This document shows, in pieces, positions 25,675 to 34,183 of a stretch of 64,000 nucleotides of DNA. Below the pieces are notes generated by a model. It was not told the origin of the DNA. It saw only the letters and a program-made list of their open reading frames with translations, and did not search any database. How positions within the stretch are numbered: position 1 is the first letter of the stretch; every line of letters begins with the position of its first letter. The translations under genes and the position numbers were made by a program. Location of the stretch: positions 1-64,000 of the forward strand of contig CAJUSY010000046.1 of NCBI GenBank assembly GCA_910589545.1, in the 5' to 3' direction. The stretch is from Peptoniphilaceae bacterium (GTDB lineage: Bacteria; Bacillota; Clostridia; Tissierellales; Peptoniphilaceae).

Positions 25675-27266
25675 TTTTTATCTCCTATTTTTGTTAACAA
25701 ATAATATCCAGCATTTACAACAAGACATATCAAGATTATTATTAACGCAATCACAGACCCTATATTGTAATTACCACTGTTTATAACATCAAACATCACA
25801 AGAGTTAAAACTTTTTGTCCTGGATAAACCAAGAAAATAATAGAACCTATTGTCGTCATAGTCGCTGTAAATGCGTTGATAAATGTCACTGTAAATCCTT
25901 TTTTGGTAAGAGGAAGCACAATATCTTTAAATACATAAATAAAATTTGCGCCCAAATCCTTTGCAGAATTAATTTCATCTTCACTGATTGATAATACGTG
26001 ACTGTTCATAACTTTTGTTGAAAATGGCATTTGTTTGAATAAAACATTTAAAACTACAATTGCACTTGTTCCTACAAAGAGCAATGGTTTGTGATTGAAT
26101 GCCAATAAATATCCCAATCCAAAGAAAGTTCCCGGTAAAATATATGGTAAATTTGAGATATAGTCGGCAATTTTAATAACCTTACTCTTTTTGATAATAG
26201 AATAGTAAGCCATCAAAAGCCCTATCATACTTCCAAAAAAAGCACTAATCAAAGAGTACACAATACTTCTAGTAATTGTGTTTGTGATGTATGATTTTGA
26301 ATTTCTGAAGTTTTCAAGAGTAAATGTTAATACGTTGTTTTTCATTTTAGTAAATGCCGATAAAATTATTGATGCATATTGAATCACAAGCCAACTCAAC
26401 AAAAACACACTTATAGCACACAAAAAATAATAAACAAAAGATTTTTTGTCGATAATAAAATCTCCTGATGAATTTGAATTCACACTATTTTTTCTCATCG
26501 ATTTGTTGTAAATAATGAACATAATAAAAGAAGGAATTAAAATCATTATATTGATAACAGCTGCCGTCTTAATATCCCCTTTGCTAATAACAGCCATGTA
26601 TCCTTCACTCGCCAAAACATTGAATTTGCCACCTATAATTGCTGGCGTTCCAAAATCTGCGATTGAACGTATAAACGTAAGAAAAAACACCGAAATCAAC
26701 GTGTTTTTCAGTTGCGGAATCAGAATATCGATTACAACGTGATTTGTATTAGCGCCTAAGTCAATTGAAGAATTAATAGAAGCTGAATCCAAATTATTCA
26801 AATACGATATTACCATCAAACAACTTAGAGACAAAAACCCCAAAGTTTCCATCAAAATAATTCCTGTCATTCCGTAAGGGTTAATGTTCAATTTCAATAA
26901 ATTATAAGTGATGAACCCTCTTCTTCCAAATAAATTTATGTAAGACAAACTTGTTACAAAAGGAGGCGATATCATAGTAACTAACAAAATTGCACTGATG
27001 ATTTTTTGATGGATTTTACCACTCAAAAAGCAATACAATCCAATTATTGCAGAAAAAACAGTCGTTAAAACCGATACAATAAAACCAACTGTAATTGAAT
27101 TCACAAACAGTTTTTTGTTCTCTTTAAATACATTTAATATAAAATCTATTGAATTGCCTCCATCTGCAGTGAATGCTTCTTTAAAAACATACAAAAATGG
27201 CAATCCTATAAATACGAATATGAGTAGGAAAATTATGTATTTAATAAATTTATCTAATATTTTCAT
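25671..27266 (-). CDS. Iron(III)-type ABC importer permease (duplicated)
   Basis: A 531-residue protein made of two fused permease halves, each with about six membrane helices. The ATPase-docking loops are visible as NSSIDLGANTNHVVIDILIPQLKN (about residue 165-190) and INSAKDLGANFIYVFKDIVLPLTKK (about 430-455), shown here as family EAA loops. This two-in-one form is typical of FbpB/AfuB-type permeases. It is translated in overlap with the ATPase gene and separated from the binding protein gene by an attenuator-like hairpin. Confidence 0.87.
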   Translation of the reverse strand: MKILDKFIKYIIFLLIFVFIGLPFLYVFKEAFTADGGNSIDFILNVFKENKKLFVNSITVGFIVSVLTTVFSAIIGLYCFLSGKIHQKIISAILLVTMISPPFVTSLSYINLFGRRGFITYNLLKLNINPYGMTGIILMETLGFLSLSCLMVISYLNNLDSASINSSIDLGANTNHVVIDILIPQLKNTLISVFFLTFIRSIADFGTPAIIGGKFNVLASEGYMAVISKGDIKTAAVINIMILIPSFIMFIIYNKSMRKNSVNSNSSGDFIIDKKSFVYYFLCAISVFLLSWLVIQYASIILSAFTKMKNNVLTFTLENFRNSKSYITNTITRSIVYSLISAFFGSMIGLLMAYYSIIKKSKVIKIADYISNLPYILPGTFFGLGYLLAFNHKPLLFVGTSAIVVLNVLFKQMPFSTKVMNSHVLSISEDEINSAKDLGANFIYVFKDIVLPLTKKGFTVTFINAFTATMTTIGSIIFLVYPGQKVLTLVMFDVINSGNYNIGSVIALIIILICLVVNAGYYLLTKIGDKK

Positions 27267-27280
27267 AATTTACTCCATTT

Positions 27281-27304
27281 AAAACAAGCACCCGTTAAGG
27301 TGCT
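27281..27304 (-). terminator. Attenuator-like hairpin between binding protein and permease genes
   Basis: Stem AGCACC/GGTGCT (27287-27292 with 27299-27304) followed leftwards by TTGTTTT. It probably lets only part of the transcript continue into the permease and ATPase genes. Confidence 0.65.
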
Positions 27305-27344
27305 AGTAAAATGGGAGAAACCTGATAGATTTCTTCCTATTAAA

Positions 27345-28418
27345 TTACTTATTTTTTACAAATTCTGAGAATTTATTTAAAATAGCTTCTCTCTTTTCAC
27401 CAAAAGTAGACAAATCTTGTTTGATTAAGTTTTCTTTTTTCAAACCTAAATCAAGACCTTTGATTCCATCTTTAACCATTTGATTAGAATCTTTTCCGTC
27501 TATTTCTGCTAACATTTGTAAAGATTCATCTTCCAACATGAAATCGATGAATGCTTTTGCAACTTCAGTGTTAGGTGAATTTTTGAAAATAGCTACTCCT
27601 TCTGGAACCCATGGAATACCATCTTCAGGATATACAACAGTTAAGTTGTTATCTTTTGCTGTATCAAACGCTGATTTGTCAACTGGAATAATACCAATTC
27701 CAAATTCTCCAGCTGCTGTTTTTTCTTGTGGGTCTTTACCTCTTTTTCCGTAGAAACTAATGTTATCATTTAATTTAGATAAATAATCCCAACCTTTTTC
27801 TTCTCCGTATTTGTCCAATAATCCTTTAACTGCTGCGTAGTTTGTACCAGAAATTGAAGGATCACTCATGATTACTTCGCCTTTGTATTTTGGATCAGCT
27901 AATTCATCCCAAGTTTTTGGAACTTCTAAGTTTTTAGATTTTAATACTTCGTTATTTGCTAAGAAACCAACAACTGTGATTCCTTTTGATAACCAGTAAC
28001 CATCTTTGTCTTTGTAATCGTCTGGAATTTGTTTCAAAGCTTCAGATTCATATTTTTCTAACATATCGTCTGATTTAGCTTTCATGAAAGCGTCGATTCC
28101 GCCACCAAACCATACATCAGCCATGGCCTTACCCTCAGCTTTTGCTCTTGATAAAACTTCTCCACTTGACATAGATAGAAATTCTACCTTAGCTCCTGTT
28201 TTTTCAGTGAACTTGTCAAATAATTTTACGTATTTGTCGCTTGTAGCAACAACGTTCAAAGTTTTACCTTCAAACTTTTTAGCGTCGTCTACTTTTTCTT
28301 CAGTTTTTGTAGATTCTTTTGATGTTGTTTCTTTTGAATTATCTTTTGATTGACAAGCAGTCAACGCAAAAATTAACATTAAAGAAAGACTTAACATCTT
28401 TAAAAATTTGTTTTTCAT
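27345..28418 (-). CDS. Iron(III)-type ABC importer substrate-binding lipoprotein
   Basis: A 357-residue class 1 extracellular binding protein. The signal peptide ends in a lipobox (ALTAC, Cys22) and is followed by a Ser/Lys/Glu-rich linker to about residue 50. Features of the FbpA/AfuA/PhnS group are LNVVATSDKYVKLFDKFTEKTG, DVWFGGG, PKTWDELADPKYKGEVIMSDP-like region and the C-terminal helix. The substrate is probably ferric iron, but phosphonate or polyamine binding cannot be excluded. It is the first gene of the operon, driven by the promoter at 28453-28481. I do not see a clean Fur box there. Confidence 0.85.
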   Translation of the reverse strand: MKNKFLKMLSLSLMLIFALTACQSKDNSKETTSKESTKTEEKVDDAKKFEGKTLNVVATSDKYVKLFDKFTEKTGAKVEFLSMSSGEVLSRAKAEGKAMADVWFGGGIDAFMKAKSDDMLEKYESEALKQIPDDYKDKDGYWLSKGITVVGFLANNEVLKSKNLEVPKTWDELADPKYKGEVIMSDPSISGTNYAAVKGLLDKYGEEKGWDYLSKLNDNISFYGKRGKDPQEKTAAGEFGIGIIPVDKSAFDTAKDNNLTVVYPEDGIPWVPEGVAIFKNSPNTEVAKAFIDFMLEDESLQMLAEIDGKDSNQMVKDGIKGLDLGLKKENLIKQDLSTFGEKREAILNKFSEFVKNK

Positions 28419-28452
28419 AATCCCTCCATATTTTTAAATTTTATCATTAGAT

Positions 28453-28481
28453 AGTATATATTATTTTGAAATATTTTACAA
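28453..28481 (-). promoter_or_regulatory. Promoter of the iron-type importer operon
   Basis: Read leftwards: TTGTAA (28476-28481), 17-base spacer, TATACT (28453-28458), about 35 bases before the start codon. Confidence 0.65.
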
Positions 28482-28487
28482 ATACAC

Positions 28488-28516
28488 AAAATGACTCCAA
28501 TTTTTGGAGTCATTTC
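28488..28516 (-). terminator. Terminator of the lipoprotein gene
   Basis: 10-bp perfect stem (ATGACTCCAA 28491-28500 with TTGGAGTCAT 28504-28513), followed leftwards by TTTTGTGT; eight bases after the stop codon. Confidence 0.8.
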
Positions 28517-28523
28517 GTGTAAA

Positions 28524-29246
28524 TTATTTCTCAATATATGATTTGATAAAGTAATTACCATCCTTATTTTCAAGAGTAAGAGTCGCATAGTTGTTTTTTA
28601 ATACTAAATCACTGCCTTTGATTTCTCCTTCAGTTGGATAAAAAGTGCCTATAGAAACATCGCTTACAAATGTATAATAAGCGTTGTTTTCTTTCAAATA
28701 CAAGCATTTTTCTTTACTTTTAACATCGTCTGAAACAATCCCTGCGTATTTTTTCAACGTAGCATCTATTAAATTTTTATCGATTTCAACTAACGGCATT
28801 AGTTTAGCTGATAATTCGAATTCTGAAAAACTATCTAGTTTTTTCAATTTTTCTATTATAGCTTTGTGCTCATCTGAATTTTCTTCATAATTTTTCGATG
28901 GAAAATAATTGATAAAGCTATCCAAATCTATTTCTTTTGGATCGTTGTAACTTCCTGCCTTGAAGAAATTCGAAGTTATGTTTTTAATTTCATCAAATTC
29001 TGATCCAGGCCTTTTCCCCACAAAAACTTTTTTAATTTGATTTACCTCGTCATCTGTTAGCTTTCTATCTTTTCCTGCCTTTATCCCTTTGAAAGCTTCT
29101 TCAAAGTAATTTCCAACCCATTTTTGTTGTTCTTCAGTTAATTTGATATTTTCTTTGTTGTCTTTACTTTTATCGCAAGATGCTAGAAAAATTATTGCAA
29201 ATAATAAAACACCTGACAATCTTAAAAACTTATGTAATTTTCCCAT
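28524..29246 (-). CDS. Lipoprotein of unknown function
   Basis: A 240-residue exported lipoprotein. The start chosen follows an AAAGGGGGAG ribosome site and gives a clean signal peptide ending in LASC; a longer in-frame reading without a ribosome site begins 17 codons upstream. The mature part is Lys/Glu/Asp-rich with no motif I recognise; the C-terminal 60 residues look like a small beta domain (LTLENKDGNYFIKSYIE at the end). Monocistronic, with its own terminator. Confidence 0.7.
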   Translation of the reverse strand: MGKLHKFLRLSGVLLFAIIFLASCDKSKDNKENIKLTEEQQKWVGNYFEEAFKGIKAGKDRKLTDDEVNQIKKVFVGKRPGSEFDEIKNITSNFFKAGSYNDPKEIDLDSFINYFPSKNYEENSDEHKAIIEKLKKLDSFSEFELSAKLMPLVEIDKNLIDATLKKYAGIVSDDVKSKEKCLYLKENNAYYTFVSDVSIGTFYPTEGEIKGSDLVLKNNYATLTLENKDGNYFIKSYIEK

Positions 29247-29300
29247 AAATACTCCCCCTTTATTTGGTTTATTTATACCCTGATTTTTAAAATTCATAAC

Positions 29301-29332
29301 AAAAATATCCCCTCAATATAAATTGAGAGGAT
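29301..29332 (-). terminator. Terminator of the wall-anchored phosphoesterase gene
   Basis: 11-bp stem (29307-29317 with 29322-29332, one wobble), followed leftwards by ATTTTTG; 25 bases after the stop codon. Confidence 0.8.
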
Positions 29333-29357
29333 ACCTAAAATTTAGAAGTTTATGGGA

Positions 29358-31697
29358 TTACTTTATGATACTTGTTAATTGATTGATTACATCTTCAGAT
29401 ACTGATTTTTCTCCACCGATTACATAAGATTTGTTGAATTTAGTATCTTTGATGAATTTTTCAGCATTATCTGACAATTTATCTTTATTTGTAAGAAGTA
29501 TTGCACCTTTTTGTTGTGCTGAGAATGGTGCTGCGACTAATGCATCTGCAAAGTCTTCGCCACTTGCTACTACTACAACTTCTTTTGCTCCAGAGTATTT
29601 TGCAAGAAGAATACTTGTTTCGTATCTGTTAGCTCCTCCGATTCTATTGATAGTAGCTTTGGAGATTTTTTTGATGTTAGCTTTAGTATTTTCAGATACT
29701 GATTTTTCTCTACCAGCAATGTTTATTAATGATGCTTTTGATGATTTGATAACATCTTCAACTGATTTATCGATTGCGTTAACTCTTACTAAAAGTATTG
29801 GAGCTTTGTCTTTTTCCGCTGCGTTGTTAAGAGATAATGCATCTGCATAGTTTTCACCACTAGCGATTTCTATTGTTGTTGTTTTGTCTGTAATAAGTTT
29901 CGATGCGATTTGTGCACTTGTTTTGTATCTGTCTGCTCCAGAAAGTCTGTCAACTTTGAAGTTTCTCTTTTCTAATTCTTTTTTCAATCCTTCATCTACA
30001 GATTTTTCTCCACCGATAATAGTGATTTCTTTTGCTTTTAATCTAGCAATTTCACTCATTACTTCTTTACTAATTGAGTTAGAAGATACATACAACAAAG
30101 ATGCGTTGTTTGCTTTTGCAAATGGAGCAGCTGTCAAAACGTCAGAATAATTATTTTGGTTAGCTAATACGACTTTGTTAGTTCCTTCTTTGAACATTTT
30201 CTTAGAAACTTCGATAGCTGTTTGTACTCTGTTTTCTCCAGAAATTCTTTTAACATTTTCATTTATTTTATCTGCAGTTGATTTTTCGATTTCGACTTGG
30301 TCAACAACTTTTAATGAATCAGTTTCATAAGTTGTAGCTACGATTGATTTGTCAGTTACTTTAACTTCTGTAAAGTTTGGTTTGTAATGTTGGTCTCTAA
30401 CTGCCATGTAGTCTTTGAAGTCTACAAAATCATAGTGTTTTGAACCTGATGCAGAGTTTGCAGTTAAATATAATTGTCCTTTTGGATTTACATATTTTGA
30501 TGGAACTTTTCCTTCTTCTTTTGATTTGTCAGTAAAGTTTCTTTCACTATTAATAGCAATTCCACCATCCATCATACGACTTCTAGTGTATACATGGTCG
30601 TGACCTGCTACTATTAAATCAATACCGTATTGTTTCATCAATGACGGATATTCTGCTCTTCTTTTGATGATATCATCGTCATTCGCATGAGTTGCTGCAG
30701 AATAAATAGCGTGGTGGAATCCAACTACTTTCCATTTGATGTTTTGATTTTTTGTCATTTCAATTGCTTTTTCAATTGTAGCTTTGTGTTCAGCAGTATT
30801 CATGTTGTTAGAGTTTAACTGAATGAAAAGTGTATTATTGTAGACAAAATAGTAGTTTGATCCAGCTTCTGTTGCTCCTTCAGCTTGAATATTAGGAAGT
30901 GCAAAGTGTTGTGAATATGAATTTGCTTGTGAATCGTGATTACCAATTAACGTTGCAAATGTAATTCCTTTTGCGTTTTCTCTTTCAATATATCCACTGT
31001 ATTCTAATTCTGATTTTGAATGGTATTCATTGATTTGGTCTCCCAAACTGTATAAGAAACTCATTTGTGGAACTTGCTTTTTGATAGTTCCCAATGCTTT
31101 TTCCCATTTATCTCTGTCTGCATAGAATTTACCAGCACCGATTTGAGGGTCCCCTGCTAATACAAATGTAAAGTCGCCTTTTTGTTGAGTTGTAAATTCG
31201 AAAACTTGAGATTTTTTGCCATTACCATTGTAAACTCTGTACATGTATTTAGTATTTGGTTTCAAATTTTTGATGTTTACTTGAGAGTTTGACATATTTT
31301 TAAGTTCATACAAATCTTTTAAAGCTTGATCTTTCATATCTTTTTCGATTTTTACTTTTTCGTTTGATTTGTCATTGATATCAAATGTTGTGTTCTTATC
31401 AGATGTTACAGCTTTGATTTTTGTTGCATTTGAAAAATCTTTTTGATCATTTGCTTCTAAGATTTCCAAATAACCTTGTTCTTTGCTCTTGCTGTACCAA
31501 GTGAAGTTTCTTTCACTTTGATCTTTACCAATTGTCAAGATTGGAAATCTTATTTGAGATTCATCTTGAGTTTGTGTTGCTGTTGTAGTAGTATCATTTT
31601 TTCCATTAGTTTCAGCGAATGTAGTTGTGTATGTAGCTGTTGTTGCTATTGAAAATACCATACCCAATGCTAATAACGCTTTTGCCGTTTTGTTCAT
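29358..31697 (-). CDS. Wall-anchored purple-acid-phosphatase-like metallophosphoesterase with three CWB2 repeats
   Basis: A 779-residue secreted protein. A signal peptide (1 to about 29) precedes a fibronectin-like purple acid phosphatase N-terminal domain (about 50-172). The metallophosphoesterase domain (about 175-400) has metal ligands in GDPQIG (Asp183), LGDQ (Asp220), GNHD (253-255), GFHH (His328) and GHDH (His366, His368). Three CWB2 repeats fill about 484-779, each with an RIxGxxRYxTS-type start and an IIGGxxSV-type end. CWB2 repeats hold proteins non-covalently to a wall polymer, as in clostridial S-layer proteins. The enzyme probably releases phosphate from organic esters outside the cell. 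Its ATG overlaps the stop of the YibE/F gene (TAATG). Confidence 0.9.
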   Translation of the reverse strand: MNKTAKALLALGMVFSIATTATYTTTFAETNGKNDTTTTATQTQDESQIRFPILTIGKDQSERNFTWYSKSKEQGYLEILEANDQKDFSNATKIKAVTSDKNTTFDINDKSNEKVKIEKDMKDQALKDLYELKNMSNSQVNIKNLKPNTKYMYRVYNGNGKKSQVFEFTTQQKGDFTFVLAGDPQIGAGKFYADRDKWEKALGTIKKQVPQMSFLYSLGDQINEYHSKSELEYSGYIERENAKGITFATLIGNHDSQANSYSQHFALPNIQAEGATEAGSNYYFVYNNTLFIQLNSNNMNTAEHKATIEKAIEMTKNQNIKWKVVGFHHAIYSAATHANDDDIIKRRAEYPSLMKQYGIDLIVAGHDHVYTRSRMMDGGIAINSERNFTDKSKEEGKVPSKYVNPKGQLYLTANSASGSKHYDFVDFKDYMAVRDQHYKPNFTEVKVTDKSIVATTYETDSLKVVDQVEIEKSTADKINENVKRISGENRVQTAIEVSKKMFKEGTNKVVLANQNNYSDVLTAAPFAKANNASLLYVSSNSISKEVMSEIARLKAKEITIIGGEKSVDEGLKKELEKRNFKVDRLSGADRYKTSAQIASKLITDKTTTIEIASGENYADALSLNNAAEKDKAPILLVRVNAIDKSVEDVIKSSKASLINIAGREKSVSENTKANIKKISKATINRIGGANRYETSILLAKYSGAKEVVVVASGEDFADALVAAPFSAQQKGAILLTNKDKLSDNAEKFIKDTKFNKSYVIGGEKSVSEDVINQLTSIIK

Positions 31698-32812
31698 TAA
31701 TTTTCCCCCTTAAGATTATATATAATTGATGAAAATAATGATGTCACTGGCACCATTATAATCACAACGACCGTACCTATCAGCCCCTTTGTAATTTCCA
31801 CAGAAAAGAAATCTGAATTTACAAGCTGATTAAAACTTACTCCGTGCGATATCAAAACCATAATCGTCACTAGAGATGATCCAATAAACGCAAACACCAA
31901 AGTGTTTACCATTGTTCCAATAATATCTTTACCTATATTCATTCCACTTTGGAAAAGCATCCTGCTATCCAAATCTGTATTTAATGATTTAATTTCTTTC
32001 AAAGAAGATGAAATCGACACGCTAACATCCATTGAAGCACCAAGAGATGCTATGGAAACTGCAGAGAATAATAAGTTCTCAATCCTAAGTCCCCAGGTTT
32101 TTCCTATCAGAATCAAAGTTTCTACATTTTCCATGTTGTGTCCAGAAACATACAATACATATCCAATGATTTTGACCATTATTGCCGCTATCAAAAACGA
32201 CGTTCCTATCGAAATCATATTTACCAAAGTCATTTTTGTGTATCCATACAATACCACTAGAGAATAAACCGCACACAAAATTACCGTTATAATCGTAACC
32301 AAAATATTATTGTATCCATTCATCAAAAGCGCCACATCAAAAAATAAAATTATGTAAATACTTACAAACAAAGCTATCGCACTTTTTATTCCTTTTATTC
32401 CTGCAATCACAGCCAAAAATATTAAAAATATTGCTATAATCGCAAATATCCTTATACTTCTATCGTAGTTGTACACAGTATAGTAATAATCGTCAGTTGA
32501 ACCTGAATTTTGATTTTGAATTAGAATAACATTACTTCCTTTCTGAACTTTAATGCTATGTGTGTTCGTAAGTTCGTTATCCAACTCCACTACTTTTCCA
32601 GTTTTTAAAATCTTAGCTTTAATCTTTTGAATACCAACAGGTTTAGAATTGTCCGGATAATCCAACGACTCATCCACAACTTCAACAACCTTCGCCCTCA
32701 GATATTCCACTCCCTTGTAACTAATCAAGCTTTCATTCACATCTAGCTTTTTATTCAAAAAGAAAATTCCAATCAATAGCAAGATTAAAATTACATTAAC
32801 AATTTTCTTCAA
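31697..32812 (-). CDS. YibE/F family membrane protein (copy 2)
   Basis: A 371-residue membrane protein of the YibE/F family. The first helix (about 5-20) is followed by an extracytoplasmic domain of about 95 residues containing SLDYPDNSKPVGIQKIKAKILKTGK-like sequence. About seven hydrophobic helices follow from residue 122, with the conserved GASMDVSVSISS and GMNIGKDIIGTMVNTLVFAFIG segments. The family's substrate is unknown. The gene is the immediate neighbour of a homologous copy upstream and is translationally coupled (TAATG) to the wall-anchored phosphoesterase, suggesting a shared role. Confidence 0.85.
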   Translation of the reverse strand: MKKIVNVILILLLIGIFFLNKKLDVNESLISYKGVEYLRAKVVEVVDESLDYPDNSKPVGIQKIKAKILKTGKVVELDNELTNTHSIKVQKGSNVILIQNQNSGSTDDYYYTVYNYDRSIRIFAIIAIFLIFLAVIAGIKGIKSAIALFVSIYIILFFDVALLMNGYNNILVTIITVILCAVYSLVVLYGYTKMTLVNMISIGTSFLIAAIMVKIIGYVLYVSGHNMENVETLILIGKTWGLRIENLLFSAVSIASLGASMDVSVSISSSLKEIKSLNTDLDSRMLFQSGMNIGKDIIGTMVNTLVFAFIGSSLVTIMVLISHGVSFNQLVNSDFFSVEITKGLIGTVVVIIMVPVTSLFSSIIYNLKGEN

Positions 32813-32903
32813 TATTTCATCACCTACTACATTGTACGATTAAAATATTAAATTTATGTTTTTCAAAGTTAATAACATGTAAAAATTTGTTAAAAAAACA
32901 TTA

Positions 32904-32925
32904 AAAAAAGCATATCATTTGATAT
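32904..32925 (-). terminator. Terminator overlapping the end of the first YibE/F gene
   Basis: 8- to 9-bp stem AGCATATCA/GATATGCT followed leftwards by TTTTTTT. The stem starts within the last codons of the gene (stop at 32915), so the tandem copy downstream may be partly insulated. Confidence 0.75.
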
Positions 32926-34054
32926 GCTCTAAGAAATTACTCTCATTGTATATTTTCGATGCGACAAAAGAAGTCACCGGAACCATTATTATAACCACAC
33001 CTATTCCTATCAAAGCCTTAATAAGTTCAACAGCGAAAAAATCAGAACTAACAACCCTATTAAAAGTATTAGTTCCATGCAATATAAAAATCATTATGCT
33101 AACAAGTGATGATCCAATAAATGCAAACACCAATGTATTTACCATTGTTCCAATAATATCTCGGCCAATACTCATCCCACTTTTAAATAATTTTTTGCTC
33201 GATACATCTTTGTTTAGTGATTGAATTTCTTTTAATGCAGAAGCTATTGAAACACTGACATCCATTGATGCTCCCAAAGCTGAAATAGCAACAGTAGAAA
33301 ATAGTAAATTTTCTATATTTAGTTTCCATTCTTTGCCTATTACTAAAATCAACTCTCCAACATTTTCCAAATTATATCCTGAAATATTAAGTCCGATACT
33401 CATTAACTTAACCAAAATGCTCACAAATACAAATGATACCGAAACAGAAATCATGTTAATTAAACTCATTTTCGAATAACCATATAAAATCAATGTCGAA
33501 AAAATAGTACACAAAATTACTGTTAAAATCGTAATCAAAATATTATTGAATCCATTCATTATCAATGAAATATCAAAAAACAAAATTATGTATATACTAA
33601 TAACAAGTGCAATCGTGCTTTTTATTCCTCTGATACCTGCAACAATTGCTATGAAAACTAAGAATAAAACTATCCAAAAAATCGTTCTAAAACTTCTATC
33701 GTAATTATACATCCTGTAAAAAGTTTCAGAATTGTGATGAGGATTCCTGCTCTTCGCCAGAATCACCTTATCATTCTTTTTTACTAAAACACTATGGGAT
33801 GCTTCTAGTTTGTTTTCTACATCCACAATTTCTCCAGTTTTTCTAATTTTCGCTTTTATGTTTTGTATTCCTACAGGCTTTGAATTGTAAGGATAATCCA
33901 ACGTTTCATCAACAATATCTACTACAGTAGCTTTTACATAATCAAGTTCAATTCCATCATAGCTTACTAAATGGTCATTATTCCCCCATTTTAAATTTAT
34001 TACAAAAATCAGGGTCAAAATTAGTCCTAAAAATATATTACAAATTTTTTTCAA
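32915..34054 (-). CDS. YibE/F family membrane protein (copy 1)
   Basis: A 379-residue homologue of the next gene downstream. It shares the N-terminal helix, the LDYPYNSKPVGIQNIKAK extracytoplasmic segment, YNYDRSFR before the membrane part, and GASMDVSVSIASALKEIQSLNKD and the following helices. The close, full-length likeness and adjacency point to tandem duplication. Function unknown; an upstream 14-bp direct repeat may be its operator. Confidence 0.85.
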   Translation of the reverse strand: MKKICNIFLGLILTLIFVINLKWGNNDHLVSYDGIELDYVKATVVDIVDETLDYPYNSKPVGIQNIKAKIRKTGEIVDVENKLEASHSVLVKKNDKVILAKSRNPHHNSETFYRMYNYDRSFRTIFWIVLFLVFIAIVAGIRGIKSTIALVISIYIILFFDISLIMNGFNNILITILTVILCTIFSTLILYGYSKMSLINMISVSVSFVFVSILVKLMSIGLNISGYNLENVGELILVIGKEWKLNIENLLFSTVAISALGASMDVSVSIASALKEIQSLNKDVSSKKLFKSGMSIGRDIIGTMVNTLVFAFIGSSLVSIMIFILHGTNTFNRVVSSDFFAVELIKALIGIGVVIIMVPVTSFVASKIYNESNFLEHIK

Positions 34055-34074
34055 TTATTCACCAACTCCATCTA

Positions 34075-34103
34075 TATATAATACTACAGTATATAATACT
34101 ACA
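34075..34103 (-). repeat. 14-bp direct repeat upstream of the YibE/F genes
   Basis: TATATAATACTACA occurs twice, at 34075-34088 and 34090-34103, one base apart. It lies just upstream of the first YibE/F start codon (34054), where a promoter or operator is expected; on the minus strand each unit contains TGTAGTATTATATA. Confidence 0.6.
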
Positions 34104-34150
34104 ATTTCTTAGATTTGATAATTGGTTTCAATTAGACAGAATCACATATT

Positions 34151-34178
34151 AAAAACGAGCTGAATTTGAATCAGCTCG
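34151..34178 (-). terminator. Terminator of the single ABC exporter gene
   Basis: 8-bp stem CGAGCTGA/TCAGCTCG followed leftwards by TTTTTAAT; just after the stop of the gene ending at 34184. Confidence 0.75.
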
Positions 34179-34183
34179 TTACT

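Noticed and set aside
28438..28481. Fur box at the iron-type importer promoter
   Set aside because: Only partial hexamers (TAATGATAAA) are present; the best alignment is far from the 7-1-7 consensus, so I do not list it as a site.
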